64,000 nt of DNA from Pirellulaceae bacterium (GTDB lineage Bacteria; Planctomycetota; Planctomycetia; Pirellulales; Pirellulaceae). A program made the position numbers and the translations under genes. Below are positions 48,101 to 56,735 of the stretch, one piece after another. The notes beneath the pieces were generated by a model, which searched no databases, had not been told where the DNA came from, and saw only the letters and a list, made by a program, of their open reading frames with translations. Location: positions 49,913 to 113,912 of the forward strand of contig JAQWSU010000015.1 in assembly GCA_029243025.1 (NCBI GenBank), read 5' to 3'. The stretch's first letter is position 1, and each line of letters opens with the position of its first letter.

Positions 48101-51100
48101 CATCAAGAAATCGAGTTGATCCGGGGGATGGGTTTCGTTTTTATGTCTGGGATCAAGAAATTGCAATCGATGGGCGTTTTCGTGATCTGACGGATGTTGG
48201 CAGAGCCGGTAATCACCGCAACACGCCAGCCGAACTCTATTATTTGCTCCGCACCAATGTGGATTCGTTCAACTTGCGTTTTGCTGATCGTGTTGCGTTG
48301 CACTTCGCAGAAGGAGGCGCACTCAGCTTAGCTGCGAATCAAGCCCGTTGGGACGAGCAAGCAGCCATGATGGAAGCTGCAATCATTGCTGAGTCCGCTC
48401 GTTGGGGCGACGCACGTGAGGGTGAAAGAATCACCGTTGACTCGGGCCGTCCCAGTATTCGGGTGCCGACGCTTACGGTCGACCATTGGCGAGCTGAGGT
48501 TGCTAACGTTCGCGACAACTACATGCCCCGACTGCATGTCGAAACCTTGGATAACTTCCGGAATGCTGGACTTGCCTCTCCGCTGACGGTCACGGACTTC
48601 AGTCCCGGCGGTGGTGTTGTAGCGAAAAACTCGTCCGTCGTGCTAACTGCAAATTTGGCCCAAGGCTTGGAGAATTTCCTGATTTCTGAGGGCGGCGCGG
48701 CAACCGCGTTTGTTCCCCGTGATGGAAGTCTCGATGCCGCCTCGCTTGGTGAATCCCCTCAATGGACAGCCCCAGATTTTGACGATGGCAATTGGATCGT
48801 CGGATCAGGTGGCGTGGGGTTCGAAAAAAGTACAGGTAATGGCAATGTGATCGGAATTGATCTGCTGAGTGAGGATCTGCCGCCTGAAAAGCGCATGGAT
48901 CAGGATGGTGATGGGAGTACTGAAACTAATTCATTCTATTCGCGTTTTCCATTTGAGCTGGATCCTTCACTTGAGTTGGATGCGATTAATCAAATGGCAT
49001 TGCGAATGAAATTCGATGATGGATTTGTTGCCTATTTAAATGGAACGAAAATTGTTTCGGAGAATGCGCCCGATGAGTTGGCTTGGGATTCTCGCGCGAC
49101 ACGTTCAAGCGAGGCAAATCGAGTTGTTGAGTACAGGCTGTTCAACGCAAAATCCATTTTGCGGCGGGACGGTTTGAACGTTTTGGCGATTCAGGGCATG
49201 AATCGTTCGGCTTCGAGTAGCGATTTGATCGTTTCGCCGGAATTGGTTGCGTTTGTGCGGGAGGAAGGGCGAACGAACGATGTTTACTTTACCACCGACG
49301 GCTCCGACCCTCGTGCCGCGGGTGGGGCAATTCATCAGGCGGCAAAATTGTTCTCGGATAATCTGGCGATCGGTGAGACGACAACGGTAACGGCACGGGG
49401 TTTTGCTGACGGTGTGTGGGGGCCGGTTAAATCAGTTACTTATGTGGTCAACCCGGCAGGGCCCGAAAATCTTGCGCTCACTGAGGTGAATTACAATCCG
49501 CTTCCCCCAACTCTTGCTGAGGCATCTGTGATGCCAGCGATCGGTGCAGACGATTTTGAATTTGTTGAAATCCACAACACCAATGAAAATGAGCGTGTGG
49601 GGATTGCGGGTTTAGCGCTCTCGGATGGAGTCTCATTTGATTTTCCCGATGTCTCACTTGCGCCGAATGAATTTGGTGTTGTCGTGCGGAACGCCGAGGC
49701 GTTTCGGATCCGTTACGGGGAAGGAGCCAACATCTTGGGGCAGTGGAGTGGTGGCTTGGCGAACAGCGGCGAACGAATCGCGCTGACCAATATCGCGGGT
49801 CAGGAGTATTTGGCAATCAATTATGAAGATAGCGATCCATGGCCCGAAGCGCCGGATGGTAATGGTGCTTCGCTCGAGTTGATTTCAAAAAATCAGAGTT
49901 TGAGCGAAGCCAGGAAGTATTACCATTGGCGTTCAAGCGCCGATGTCGGTGGTTCGCCGGGTAGAAGGGGTTCGCTCGCTCCTCCTGTAACGATTCATGA
50001 AGTTCTCACAAGACCTGATGGAAATCGTGGGCAGGTGGGTGACTCAATTGAATTGCGCAATGGGTCGCCGACAAATCTCGATATTGGCGGCTGGTATCTG
50101 AGTGATTCAAGCGATGATTTCTTTAAATTTATGATCCCGGTTGGCACGGTGTTGCCGGCAAACGGATATGTGGTATTCAGCGAAGCCGACTTCAATCCCT
50201 CACCTGCTGAACCGAACTCAAACCACTTTGGTCTTAGTAGTCGCAACGGAGACGATGTCTGGTTAGTGGTGGGTGACAAGGAGAGTGGTGTAACGTCCTT
50301 TGTGGACGAAATTCATTTTCGTGCTGCTCGGCTGGGTGAAACGTTTGGGCGCGTTGTCAACACGGCTGGGCAGCCACGTATGGCACCTATGTCTCAAACT
50401 ACACTCGGTAGCGAAAACGCGGAACCGACGGTCGGCAGTGTCGTTATTTCAGAAATTAATTACCATTCGGGGAATCCTTCTCAGCAGGCAGTTAGTCTTT
50501 ATCCTGAAATTGAGTTGCAGGATTTGGAGTACGTCGAGCTGCTGAATAGGACTAACGTTGCGATTAACCTTGGCGACTGGGAATTACGTGGCGGCGTTGA
50601 TATCGATTTGAACGACCAAATTCTGGCGGCTGGTGAATCGATGCTTGTGCTTTCATTTAATCCCAACAGTGCGGGCAACGTTGACCGTTTGGCGGCCTTC
50701 CGGGCACATTATGAAATAGGCGTAGAAACAATCTTAGCGGGTGGGTTTTCCGGGCAACTTGGCAACGGTGATGATCGGGTTGTATTGCTCAGCTATGATG
50801 CCACCATTGATGCGCATGTGATGGAGGACGAAGTTCTTTACGATGACCTCGCCCCATGGCCCGTCAATGCCGACGGTCGGGGAGATTCACTGACCCGTGT
50901 TGTACTATCTGGCTATGGCAACGAGCCGACGAATTGGCTTGCAGCGGCACCGTCTCCGGGGCGCATGTCCACGGTAAACGCAGACTTTAACAACGACGGA
51001 CTCATGAATTCTGTTGATATCGATCTTCTTTGTGTCGCGGTGGGTACTGACGCGCCGCAATTTGATCTCAATGGAGACCAATTGATTGATACTGCGGATA

Positions 51101-51630
51101 TGTCCTTTTTACTTGATCGCGTGCTTCGAGTACCGATTGGTGATGCTAACCTAGACGGCGTCTTTGACTCCTCCGATTTGGTGACCATTTTTGTTGCTGG
51201 CGAATTTGAAGACGGAGTCATCGGGAACTCCGGTTGGGCATCCGGTGACTGGAATTGCGACCGTGAGTTTGATTCCTCGGATCTCGTGGCCGCTTTCCAA
51301 GCGGGCAGCTATCTCCCAGGTGCAGTTGCAAAAACGATTCCTTCCCAGGTGATCGCAACTAATTTGACGTTCCATTGGATTGACGAGATGGCAGGCCCAC
51401 GAACAGACGAAGCCAATGGTGGTTTGGAACGATTCCTGCTCGCAACACCAGAACCTCGAGAGGTGGGTTTGATCGACGGTCACTTTAGGACGTTGATCGC
51501 TGCCGATAGCCTTTCTCGTGGAGCCCTGTCTCGCGAATCGGACAGGCAGTGGTTTGGACGGGTTAACGGTGCGGAGCTCGACAAACTTTTTGCGTCCTCA
51601 GAGCTTGAAAAAATATTCCTCGAGCCGTGA
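45199..51630 (+). CDS. Giant secreted LTD/CotH/dockerin protein 2
   Basis: About 2,143 residues. I place the start at ATG 45199 (GGGAG five bases upstream) rather than the GTG six bases earlier. The leader carries VEFLEPRHLLTG. A first lamin-tail domain begins at ISEFMADNNNSLLTGSDQAA; jelly-roll modules with DAGFVAYLNGTEI and DDGFVAYLNGTKI follow. Chitobiase-type beta modules (TIIYTVDGSAPSKTNGT near 590, VYFTTDGSDPRAAGG near 1,362) flank a CotH-kinase-like domain at about 700-1,110 (GVQMHGNASRDNVRLKKHSF, FYVWDQEIAIDGRF). Three more lamin-tail domains follow (about 1,424, 1,597, 1,747), then dockerin-like repeats (DFNNDGLMNSVDIDLL, GDANLDGVFDSSDLVTIF) and a short tail. Paralogue of the protein at 25919-31744; function unknown. 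Confidence 0.88.
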   Translation: MKIRRNGRRQLLRVEFLEPRHLLTGLPIISEFMADNNNSLLTGSDQAADWIEIFNSGDSAIDLEGWHLTDDADQLSQWTFPSTILEAGQHLVVFASSCEYPGVQCAKPPEELHTNFSLDAEGDYLALVQPDGVTVVSAYGPTNNEYERQDEDVSYGVEFGVERFEFVPRGATVSAFVPQDDSLGNDWVATDFDSSEWAAVQAPIGYGEFSDGSLKELIRLDFNDETRGDAEAVDTEVGFTPFAISDSGSVVNGVRVTISPIGEARLDDRDRSEPVDLPPEFTYAQLYDDFLFANRTFGSPGLQIELDGLAPNQAYDVKFRSYDASSPGDRVSTWTEVLGDQAIITEYSFDGTDLPTDHDSHSFSALLTSSSDGRLVIEGVRTGGTSHGVFLNSLEISSPRRDDLIETDVRDEMYQKSSTLFSRVPFLPATVEVDSLDLEMQFDAGFVAYLNGTEILRQNAPGSVGTPLGHDAVAIGEWSESELLEVQTFGLSNFIPLLKPGTPNVLAIQGLNSSADDLDFVLVPRLVASSTGAGLTRYFSPATPWLPNNPGFEAVVRDTSFSHDRGFFDQPFDVEITTETPGATIIYTVDGSAPSKTNGTRVEGGAGVSTSATVPITSTTSLRAMAIKDNHLPTNIDTQTYVFLDSVLKQDPFNDPNAPTYPTRWQANATADLEMDPEVVAQWDDDNPDNNDFGIRESLKSIPTMSIVMEHEDLWGADGIYRDATKRGTRYRRAGSVEYFDPQTGEQFQLNAGVQMHGNASRDNVRLKKHSFRLLFKNEYGPGNLRFPLFEDTDNEVFNTLVLRAHFTDAFATRTAANRYSPMDSLYMRDVWMRNTQMAMGHPSTHNTYVHLYVNGLYWGIYNPAERPDDAFLSQYLGGEREDWDIVKDFNELDSGQRTAWTKMFGLARDLRSADNPENLYQRLQGKRSDGSTDPENPALLDVDSLIDFMILHLYGGVEDWPHHNWYASRNRVDPGDGFRFYVWDQEIAIDGRFRDLTDVGRAGNHRNTPAELYYLLRTNVDSFNLRFADRVALHFAEGGALSLAANQARWDEQAAMMEAAIIAESARWGDAREGERITVDSGRPSIRVPTLTVDHWRAEVANVRDNYMPRLHVETLDNFRNAGLASPLTVTDFSPGGGVVAKNSSVVLTANLAQGLENFLISEGGAATAFVPRDGSLDAASLGESPQWTAPDFDDGNWIVGSGGVGFEKSTGNGNVIGIDLLSEDLPPEKRMDQDGDGSTETNSFYSRFPFELDPSLELDAINQMALRMKFDDGFVAYLNGTKIVSENAPDELAWDSRATRSSEANRVVEYRLFNAKSILRRDGLNVLAIQGMNRSASSSDLIVSPELVAFVREEGRTNDVYFTTDGSDPRAAGGAIHQAAKLFSDNLAIGETTTVTARGFADGVWGPVKSVTYVVNPAGPENLALTEVNYNPLPPTLAEASVMPAIGADDFEFVEIHNTNENERVGIAGLALSDGVSFDFPDVSLAPNEFGVVVRNAEAFRIRYGEGANILGQWSGGLANSGERIALTNIAGQEYLAINYEDSDPWPEAPDGNGASLELISKNQSLSEARKYYHWRSSADVGGSPGRRGSLAPPVTIHEVLTRPDGNRGQVGDSIELRNGSPTNLDIGGWYLSDSSDDFFKFMIPVGTVLPANGYVVFSEADFNPSPAEPNSNHFGLSSRNGDDVWLVVGDKESGVTSFVDEIHFRAARLGETFGRVVNTAGQPRMAPMSQTTLGSENAEPTVGSVVISEINYHSGNPSQQAVSLYPEIELQDLEYVELLNRTNVAINLGDWELRGGVDIDLNDQILAAGESMLVLSFNPNSAGNVDRLAAFRAHYEIGVETILAGGFSGQLGNGDDRVVLLSYDATIDAHVMEDEVLYDDLAPWPVNADGRGDSLTRVVLSGYGNEPTNWLAAAPSPGRMSTVNADFNNDGLMNSVDIDLLCVAVGTDAPQFDLNGDQLIDTADMSFLLDRVLRVPIGDANLDGVFDSSDLVTIFVAGEFEDGVIGNSGWASGDWNCDREFDSSDLVAAFQAGSYLPGAVAKTIPSQVIATNLTFHWIDEMAGPRTDEANGGLERFLLATPEPREVGLIDGHFRTLIAADSLSRGALSRESDRQWFGRVNGAELDKLFASSELEKIFLEP

Positions 51631-51778
51631 ATGTGTGCCTGGCGTGAACCCGATTATTGAGTGAGTGCTTGTTGCCAGGTCAAAGGTTTTGTTCAAATCA
51701 GCTCTTGCTGGAGTTGGCGTCGGTGTTATTCTGAGGGCGGCATTTTTTTTGTTGCTAAATCAATTGTTGAGGCGACCC

Positions 51779-53220
51779 GTGTTTTGCTCGCGAACTCTAA
51801 CGACTGCGTTCTTTCTGACCCTTTTCGTTCCGTTGGCCTCGCACGGTGCAGACATCTTGTGGTGGACTGGTGAACTCGAGGAGGAGAAGGACGTCAGTAA
51901 TTTTGGGACCGTTGTGGAAGCTTTTGCCTTCACTGGGGAACGAGATAATAACGCGCTCGATGGGACCTATCCGCTTGAGGATCCCTTTGACGTTAATGGT
52001 ACGAGCTTTACGCCATTAAATCTTACGTTTGGGGATGAACCGGAATTTCTGGGCGGCTGGACTATGACAATGGTGAATTTGGTCACACCGATGCAGAGGA
52101 AGGGCTGGATGCCTTGCTCAGCGGTCTTGCTTTTGAGAGTGGGGTCAACCCTCAGTTCTTGGAGCTAGACAATCTGACCGTTGGTCAGGGCTATCAGGTG
52201 GAGTTCTATTACTATCATCGGACGATGGATCGGTCGGTAGAGCTTGATGACGGAGGCGGGAACGCGATCATGGTTCCAAATCGCTCTTATGGATCAGGCT
52301 ATTTTGTTGCCGATAGTTCTTCTCAAGAAATCATCGCATCCGCGAATACGGGTTCGCAGTTTCTCAATGGGTATCAGTTACGAGAGGTGGCAGAGCAGCC
52401 CCCAATTCCTGATGGTCCGGAACCACTGGAACCTTCCGTGCCTGCATTGATCGGATATTGGAACTTTGATGGCAATACACAGGATCAATCTGGCAAAGGG
52501 AACCATGGCGTGATTTCCGGTGGGGGTCGAATACGACTCGGATGTGCCAGCGATCTTAGGGGCTGGCAAATCGGTCAGCTTTGACGGTTTCGCAGATAGC
52601 CACGTTGAGATAACGCACAATGAAATGATGCCGGCCACTTCCCATTCGGATTTCACCATATCGATGTGGGTCAAAGGTGATGGCGCATCAGGGGACAATA
52701 ATGACGACCGAATTTTTCGGAGGGTTTGTCGTCCAACGCCAATCCACTCTTTAATCTCGGTACGAAGAACGATGGTGCGAACGGAACGCTTGATTTTTTC
52801 TACCGGAATGGAAGCAGCACCGGGCATCAATTTTCACTGGACGAACCTTTTGACGACGAATGGCATCATGTCCTTTGGCGCGATGAAGAACGCGTGGGCA
52901 CGCTTTATGTTGATGGTGAAGAAGATACGACGTTTGATTACAGTCAGCATCAAACATTTGAGGCAGACATCACTTCTATCGGCTCGGTTTTGCGAGCGTC
53001 CGATTGCTGTAACTTCACTGGTAATATTGACGACGTTTCGATCTTTAACTTTTCGCTAAGTGATGAAGATATTGCTACTCTGGCAAGCGGTGGATCCCCC
53101 TTAGATATCAGTATTCCGGGGGCGCTTGTCGGTGATTACAACGGAAATGGCCTGTTAGATGCCGGCGATTTGGATCTCAATGCAGCGGTTGGAATCGCGA
53201 GTCAGGATTTGGCCTACGAA
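51779..53220 (+). pseudogene. Frameshifted secreted LamG/dockerin protein
   Basis: One reading of a secreted protein scattered over two frames. From GTG 51779 a signal peptide (TLTTAFFLTLFVPLASHGAD) leads to ILWWTGELEEEKDVS. The frame changes at about 52055 (into DYDNGEFGHTDAEEGLDALL), again at about 52520 within a G run (VISGG to GVEYDSDVPAILGAGK), and at about 52715 near TTTTT and GGGTTT (to SNANPLFNLGTKNDGANG). Joined, they make a LamG domain (IGYWNFDGNTQDQSGKGNHG, EWHHVLWRDEERVGTLYVDG, GNIDDVSIFNFSLSDEDI) and the start of a dockerin (GDYNGNGLLDAGDLDLNAAV). The dockerin breaks off near 53215 where a fragment of another gene begins on the opposite strand. Shifts at homopolymers could also be sequencing errors. 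Confidence 0.8.
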
Positions 53221-53340
53221 ATAGTAACGGGCTGCCTGGCCGACGATGTACGCCCCATAACCGGCAGCAGCGCCTTGAGGTAAAGCCGAGAGTACGGTAC
53301 TCCCGCCGAAAGTCATGCCTTTGAAGAATGACGTGTTCAT
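53215..53340 (-). pseudogene. Fragment of a GTPase-type (DUF697-like) membrane domain
   Basis: About 40 codons reading MTFGGSTVLSALPQGAAAGY then GAYIVGQAARYYF. This glycine- and alanine-rich pattern resembles the C-terminal membrane domain of YcjF/DUF697-type GTPase-associated proteins. After RYYF the frame runs antisense into the truncated dockerin of the neighbouring pseudogene, so the homology ends there. Upstream the frame meets a TAG near 53388. Both ends are therefore broken. The short length makes the family call tentative. Confidence 0.5.
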
Positions 53341-53394
53341 GATGAGTCGTGGGATCCGACAATCGAGTTGAGGTCGATCCCCACCCTACCGTAG

Positions 53395-53980
53395 CTAATT
53401 CCCCAACTCAGCAACCGTGATCAAATTCACGGGTGTTTCGACATCCTCGGTGGGTATGTTCGGATCGGCAATCAGCCTCAGCGCGGCTTCAATTCCAAAG
53501 ACCGCCAACTGATCACCGTGTTGATCAGCGGTTGCTATCACCTTGCCCTCACGCATCGCAGCTTGAATTGCGCTAATGTTGTCGAAGCCAACGATCAACA
53601 CTTCGCCCGTACGCCCCGCACTTTTGACAGCCGCGACCGCGCCCAGGGCCATGCTATCGTTCGCGGCCAGTATGGCTTTGACCTCGGGATGTTCACTTAA
53701 CATCGAAGCGGCGATCGTATTGGCGTTGCTCATTTCCCATTCGGCCGACTGACTGTCGACGATCGCGATACCGGCTTCCTGCATCGACTGTTCAAAACCT
53801 TCTCGACGCCGAGTCGCGTTAAAGGAAGTCCGGATGCCCTCGAGAACTGCGACTGGGTCATCCGGCGCCAGTTTGGTTGCCAAGTGATCGGCGACCTTCT
53901 TGGCTCCGGCCTTGTTGTCCGGCCCTACAAACGGAATGTGAATACCTTCCTGTCTCAGCACCTCAGCATGCACCACGAGT
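53395..53980 (-). pseudogene. C-terminal fragment of a periplasmic sugar-binding protein (RbsB-like)
   Basis: About 190 residues covering the second half of a type I periplasmic binding protein for ribose-like sugars: IPFVGPDNKAGAKKVADHLA, VAVLEGIRTSFNATRRREGF, HPEVKAILAANDSMALGAVA and VLIVGFDNISAIQAAMREGK are hallmark segments, and the natural C-terminus is present. The N-terminal half of roughly 110 residues and the signal peptide are missing. Instead the frame runs upstream into sequence belonging to a DUF819 fragment read in another frame. No permease or ATPase gene is nearby. Without its first lobe it cannot bind sugar. Confidence 0.85.
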
Positions 53981-54194
53981 ACAAAGGCGATGCTGCGGGA
54001 GTAATATCCAGCGACGTCCCAACTGCCGGAAGCAGGTAAATCCAAACGATCGGCGGAATGAACTTGAAGAGTGGTTTTAAGGCGGACTGTTTCGAGGCCA
54101 GAAACACCAGGCCAATAAAACCAGCAAAAAATACCAACAGGTGGGAGGGGTCTTTAATCAGGGCGCTGGAATCGCTGGTCACCGCTAACAGCAT
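53981..54194 (-). pseudogene. 5' fragment of a DUF819-family membrane protein
   Basis: About 70 codons starting at ATG 54194, which has a good AGGAAA ribosome site, so the 5' end is authentic. The peptide contains HLLVFFAGFIGLVFLASKQ, a first membrane helix, and LFKFIPPIVWIYLLPAVGTS followed by ITPAASPLYSW, the conserved N-terminal block of DUF819 (YjcL-like) proteins, normally about 400 residues. After SPLYSW the frame falls into the sugar-binding-protein fragment, out of phase, and stops a few codons later at about 53955. Clearly truncated by a junction close to 53980. Confidence 0.78.
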
Positions 54195-54446
54195 TGTTGG
54201 TTTCCTGTGATGGTTACGGCTCCCACTGGTCGAGCGGGCGCGGCAAGGAACAAGTGATCGGTCCCCGGGGGAAGGAAGTTGTTTCTAAGTTAGTATCGCA
54301 ACGGCGATCAGGCCAGCCCAACAAGGACTGCGTGGCCCCATTAACGGGTCTCCCGAGGAATTGGTCTCGAGTTCCAGCGCACATCCCCCACGTGCGTTTG
54401 CAGAACGGGCAAACTCAAAGAACAGCGAGCCATTCCGCCTGCAACG
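54195..54446. other. Short segment, possibly more gene remnants
   Basis: About 250 bases between the DUF819 fragment and the DUF6159 gene. On the minus strand, from about 54485 to 54420, an alternative frame reads DGQFLDTTSYTQPGNLAL and ends naturally at a TGA, which may be the tail of yet another gene. I cannot assign it to a family. Confidence 0.35.
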
Positions 54447-55475
54447 CTAAGTTGCCGGGCTGGGTGTAGCTCGTGGTGTCCAGGAACTGCCCGTCACGAA
54501 GATTCCGTCAAATACTGATTTGTCCACAGACGCGGGGACCGTGCCTTCTTCAGCCCAGACATAGACGGTTGCCCTCAAGATAGCATAGAGGGCCGATCGG
54601 AACGCACCGTTGATATAAAGCACCATGAGAATCACACCGAACGCACCGGCCGAGATGGCGTGTCCACCCTGGGTAAGGCTTCGCCAGTCCAGAAACCCCA
54701 AAGCAAAGAGTAGCAACAGGAGGATCATGTTGATGACCGCAAGCGGACCGCCGATATAGAAACCCCGACGAATCGAACGCAAGTTGCTCGGTTCGCTTCC
54801 GGTGGCTTTTTTGATTGAGTCAACAACCGTTTGCTTTGATTTTGTGATCGCGCCGAAAGGACCGCACCCGGTTGCCATGATGGCTGTGATCGAGAAAAAA
54901 GTTAGGATCGACCAGGCCATTCCCAATAACCCAGCAACAATTAATCCTATGATCCTGTGTTGCTCGATCGTCTCGAGGATTGCACCGACGATTAAAGTGA
55001 TGAGCCACCAGAGTAAGAGTTGTGGCATTCGGATGGCTGCCATCAGGTAGCCATATCCGAGCCACCGATTTTCGCTGCGTACAGTGGCGAGCGCTTGGGC
55101 TGTGATTGCACCAACGCTTACCACACCGATGAACATGTTAATTACGAGAAAGAGTAAAAACCAGCCCAAGTGCATGTGCCCAACAATGTTCGAGATGTCC
55201 TGCGCACCCTCATTGTCGGATTGCTGATTCGTTGCGGCGGACTGACTTTCAGAAGATGTTTCATTCTGGGTCACCGTTTGTTCGATTGCCACGTTGGCCA
55301 CTCCGGTAAACGAGTCGGCTACCTCCATGGCGGAGATGTCAAATATGAGCGGCCACATAATCGCTAGGAGGACGAACATGGCAACGATCCGAAGAATGGG
55401 ATAAGAGATGAGTTTCATATCGGACTTGAGGATATCCCAAGCGAACGAAATAGACTTCCGACGATTAAGAGCCAT
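54447..55475 (-). CDS. DUF6159-like membrane protein
   Basis: About 342 residues from ATG 55475 with AAGGAAA upstream. A short cytoplasmic start (MALNRRKSISFAWDILKSDM) matches the DUF6159 opening (F-x-x-x-W-x-I-L-K). Six membrane helices follow, such as LRIVAMFVLLAIMWPLIF, WFLLFLVINMFIGVVSVGA, LLLWWLITLIVGAIL and VINMILLLLLFALGFL, with a 45-residue Ser/Gln-rich loop after the first. ALYAILRATVYVWAEEGTVP near the end is typical of the family. The last 16 residues (VTGSSWTPRATPSPAT) do not look native; the true C-terminus would end a few residues after DGIF, and another gene's tail overlaps there in a different frame. Nearly complete within a run of broken genes. Function unknown. Confidence 0.75.
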   Translation of the reverse strand: MALNRRKSISFAWDILKSDMKLISYPILRIVAMFVLLAIMWPLIFDISAMEVADSFTGVANVAIEQTVTQNETSSESQSAATNQQSDNEGAQDISNIVGHMHLGWFLLFLVINMFIGVVSVGAITAQALATVRSENRWLGYGYLMAAIRMPQLLLWWLITLIVGAILETIEQHRIIGLIVAGLLGMAWSILTFFSITAIMATGCGPFGAITKSKQTVVDSIKKATGSEPSNLRSIRRGFYIGGPLAVINMILLLLLFALGFLDWRSLTQGGHAISAGAFGVILMVLYINGAFRSALYAILRATVYVWAEEGTVPASVDKSVFDGIFVTGSSWTPRATPSPAT

Positions 55476-55559
55476 GAGATTTCCTTTTTTGAAAAGACTG
55501 CGAACAACCGTGGCGAGGAATTGCGCCTGGTGATAATCCACCCACGGGAGGCTAACAGT

Positions 55560-55815
55560 TTCGAACACTTTTACAATGGGATTTGCAGGAAAAGCTGGCA
55601 GAAACGGTAACCTTCCAGGAGGGCTCCGGAAGTCAAGAAAGCCTGCTTCAGTCCACAGCTCTGGCAATCGCGGCAAAGTCGACAGGCTCAAAATCCAAAG
55701 CATAATTGGGCATCTCCCAAGGCTTTCTTGGCGAAATTTAATCGCTTCTAGAGCCTGGTCATTCTTGATCACCAGCGGCACCACGAAGCCCAGCGGTGAA
55801 ACGGGGCGATATGTC
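55560..55815 (-). pseudogene. Fragment of a thiamine-pyrophosphate enzyme (acetolactate synthase/pyruvate oxidase type)
   Basis: Three minus-strand frames together read as the C-terminal TPP-binding domain of a large TPP enzyme. Frame A: VVPLVIKNDQALEAIKFRQE. Frame B: MPNYALDFEPVDFAAIARAV. Frame A again, after another shift: AGFLDFRSPPGRLPFLPAF then PANPIVKV, matching the final helix and strand of the domain. The pattern 'I-K-N-D ... P-N-Y ... D-F-A-A-I-A-R-A' is characteristic. The catalytic N-terminal domain and the GDG motif are missing. At least two frameshifts, near 55715 and 55655, prevent function. It directly precedes the DUF6159 gene on the same strand. Confidence 0.7.
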
Positions 55816-55934
55816 TCTCCTTAAGGCTGTTGCGTCGGACTCAACCACGATTTCTCAGCGGGACTAGGGCAGCAAGGGTTGTGAACAGGGCAGGTTGTCC
55901 CCTCCGGTTCTTAAGTTCGGTTCTAAAGGCAAAG

Positions 55935-56625
55935 TCAGGGTATGTCCTGGAAATGGGTCTCGAAGATTTCGCGACAAGTCTGTGATTCCGCTTCGCTCAA
56001 GCCAAGGTAGGGTGGCAACAGGCGGATGGAGAAGCCCGGGTCGCGAAGCCAGAGGTATATTTTATCGTAACTGCCGTCGATCATCGTTCGCGGGCAGTGC
56101 GCAAACAGCCTGGTGCTGACCCGGTGGAACAGTTCTGCGATCCGAAACAGTTCGGTCAGATCGCGCCGTTGTCCGGCCTCGAAGAACTGCCACGTAGTAC
56201 GGGGAAACAACGCGTCGTAACTGCACAACAGCGAGCATTCGCCAATTGTACAGCCGAGCGAAAATTTCTCTCCAAGAGAAAATGTTGCAACTGGGGTGCG
56301 TTGATCAACAGGTCAGCTGTGCGGGCGTAGTCGGTAGAACTGTTTTTGGTTGCTACCAGATTGGGAACCGCCTCGGCAATCGTAGCGTATTCTGCACCCC
56401 GCAGAATTCGCCCGGCACGAGGTAGGTTGTAGTGCAGAAACTGCGAGTCGGGGAAGGCGCCGCAGACGGTCTGGAAAAACAATAATGCCTCGCCCTCATC
56501 GAGCGCGCCCCAGGAAGGCAGAGAGATTTGGAACATCCGAATTCCCAAATCGTGTGCGACACCAAGGCGGTGCAGAGTTTGTTCCATGGAGAGCCCGATC
56601 ACACCTACCTGGGCCGACGAGCATC
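55935..56625 (-). pseudogene. Truncated and frameshifted DapA-family aldolase
   Basis: The second half of a dihydrodipicolinate synthase/N-acetylneuraminate lyase-family protein. The first frame carries VIGLSMEQTLHRLGVAHDLG, FLHYNLPRAGRILRG (active-site Tyr in YN-x-P) and AVPNLVATKNSSTDYA (Schiff-base Lys). A frameshift near 56255 moves into GECSLLCSYDALFPRTTWQF, matching the G-x-x-x-L-L segment after the barrel's sixth strand, and on to FFEAGQRRDLTELFR and LPPYLGLSEAESQTCREIF, with a natural end. About the first 85 residues are absent; an in-frame TGA lies just upstream. Its left neighbour is read from the opposite strand. Loss of the N-terminal strands plus the frameshift mean it is not functional. 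Confidence 0.82.
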
Positions 56626-56735
56626 ACGTTGTATATTCTGGCTTTGGCAACGCCGACGTCCATCACATGATTCATGGATTGCGATCTGCTCCGTGGGGTG
56701 AACTGTATTTCCTTCAGTCGCTTTACACCCGATGG
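56616..56735 (+). pseudogene. Short fragment of a PVC-type membrane-bound dehydrogenase
   Basis: About 40 codons read EHHVVYSGFGNADVHHMIHG then LRSAPWGELYFLQSLYTRW, matching the segment after the first blade of the glucose/sorbosone-dehydrogenase-like domain in planctomycete 'membrane-bound dehydrogenase' proteins (TIGR02604 type), which usually exceed 900 residues. It is flanked directly by the DapA fragment on the left (other strand) and by the SrkA fragment on the right. No start and no continuation are present. Confidence 0.65.

Noticed and set aside
54447..55784. A single 445-codon membrane protein starting at 55784
   Set aside because: The first 103 codons read better as a frameshifted TPP-enzyme remnant, and a good ribosome site supports the start at 55475.
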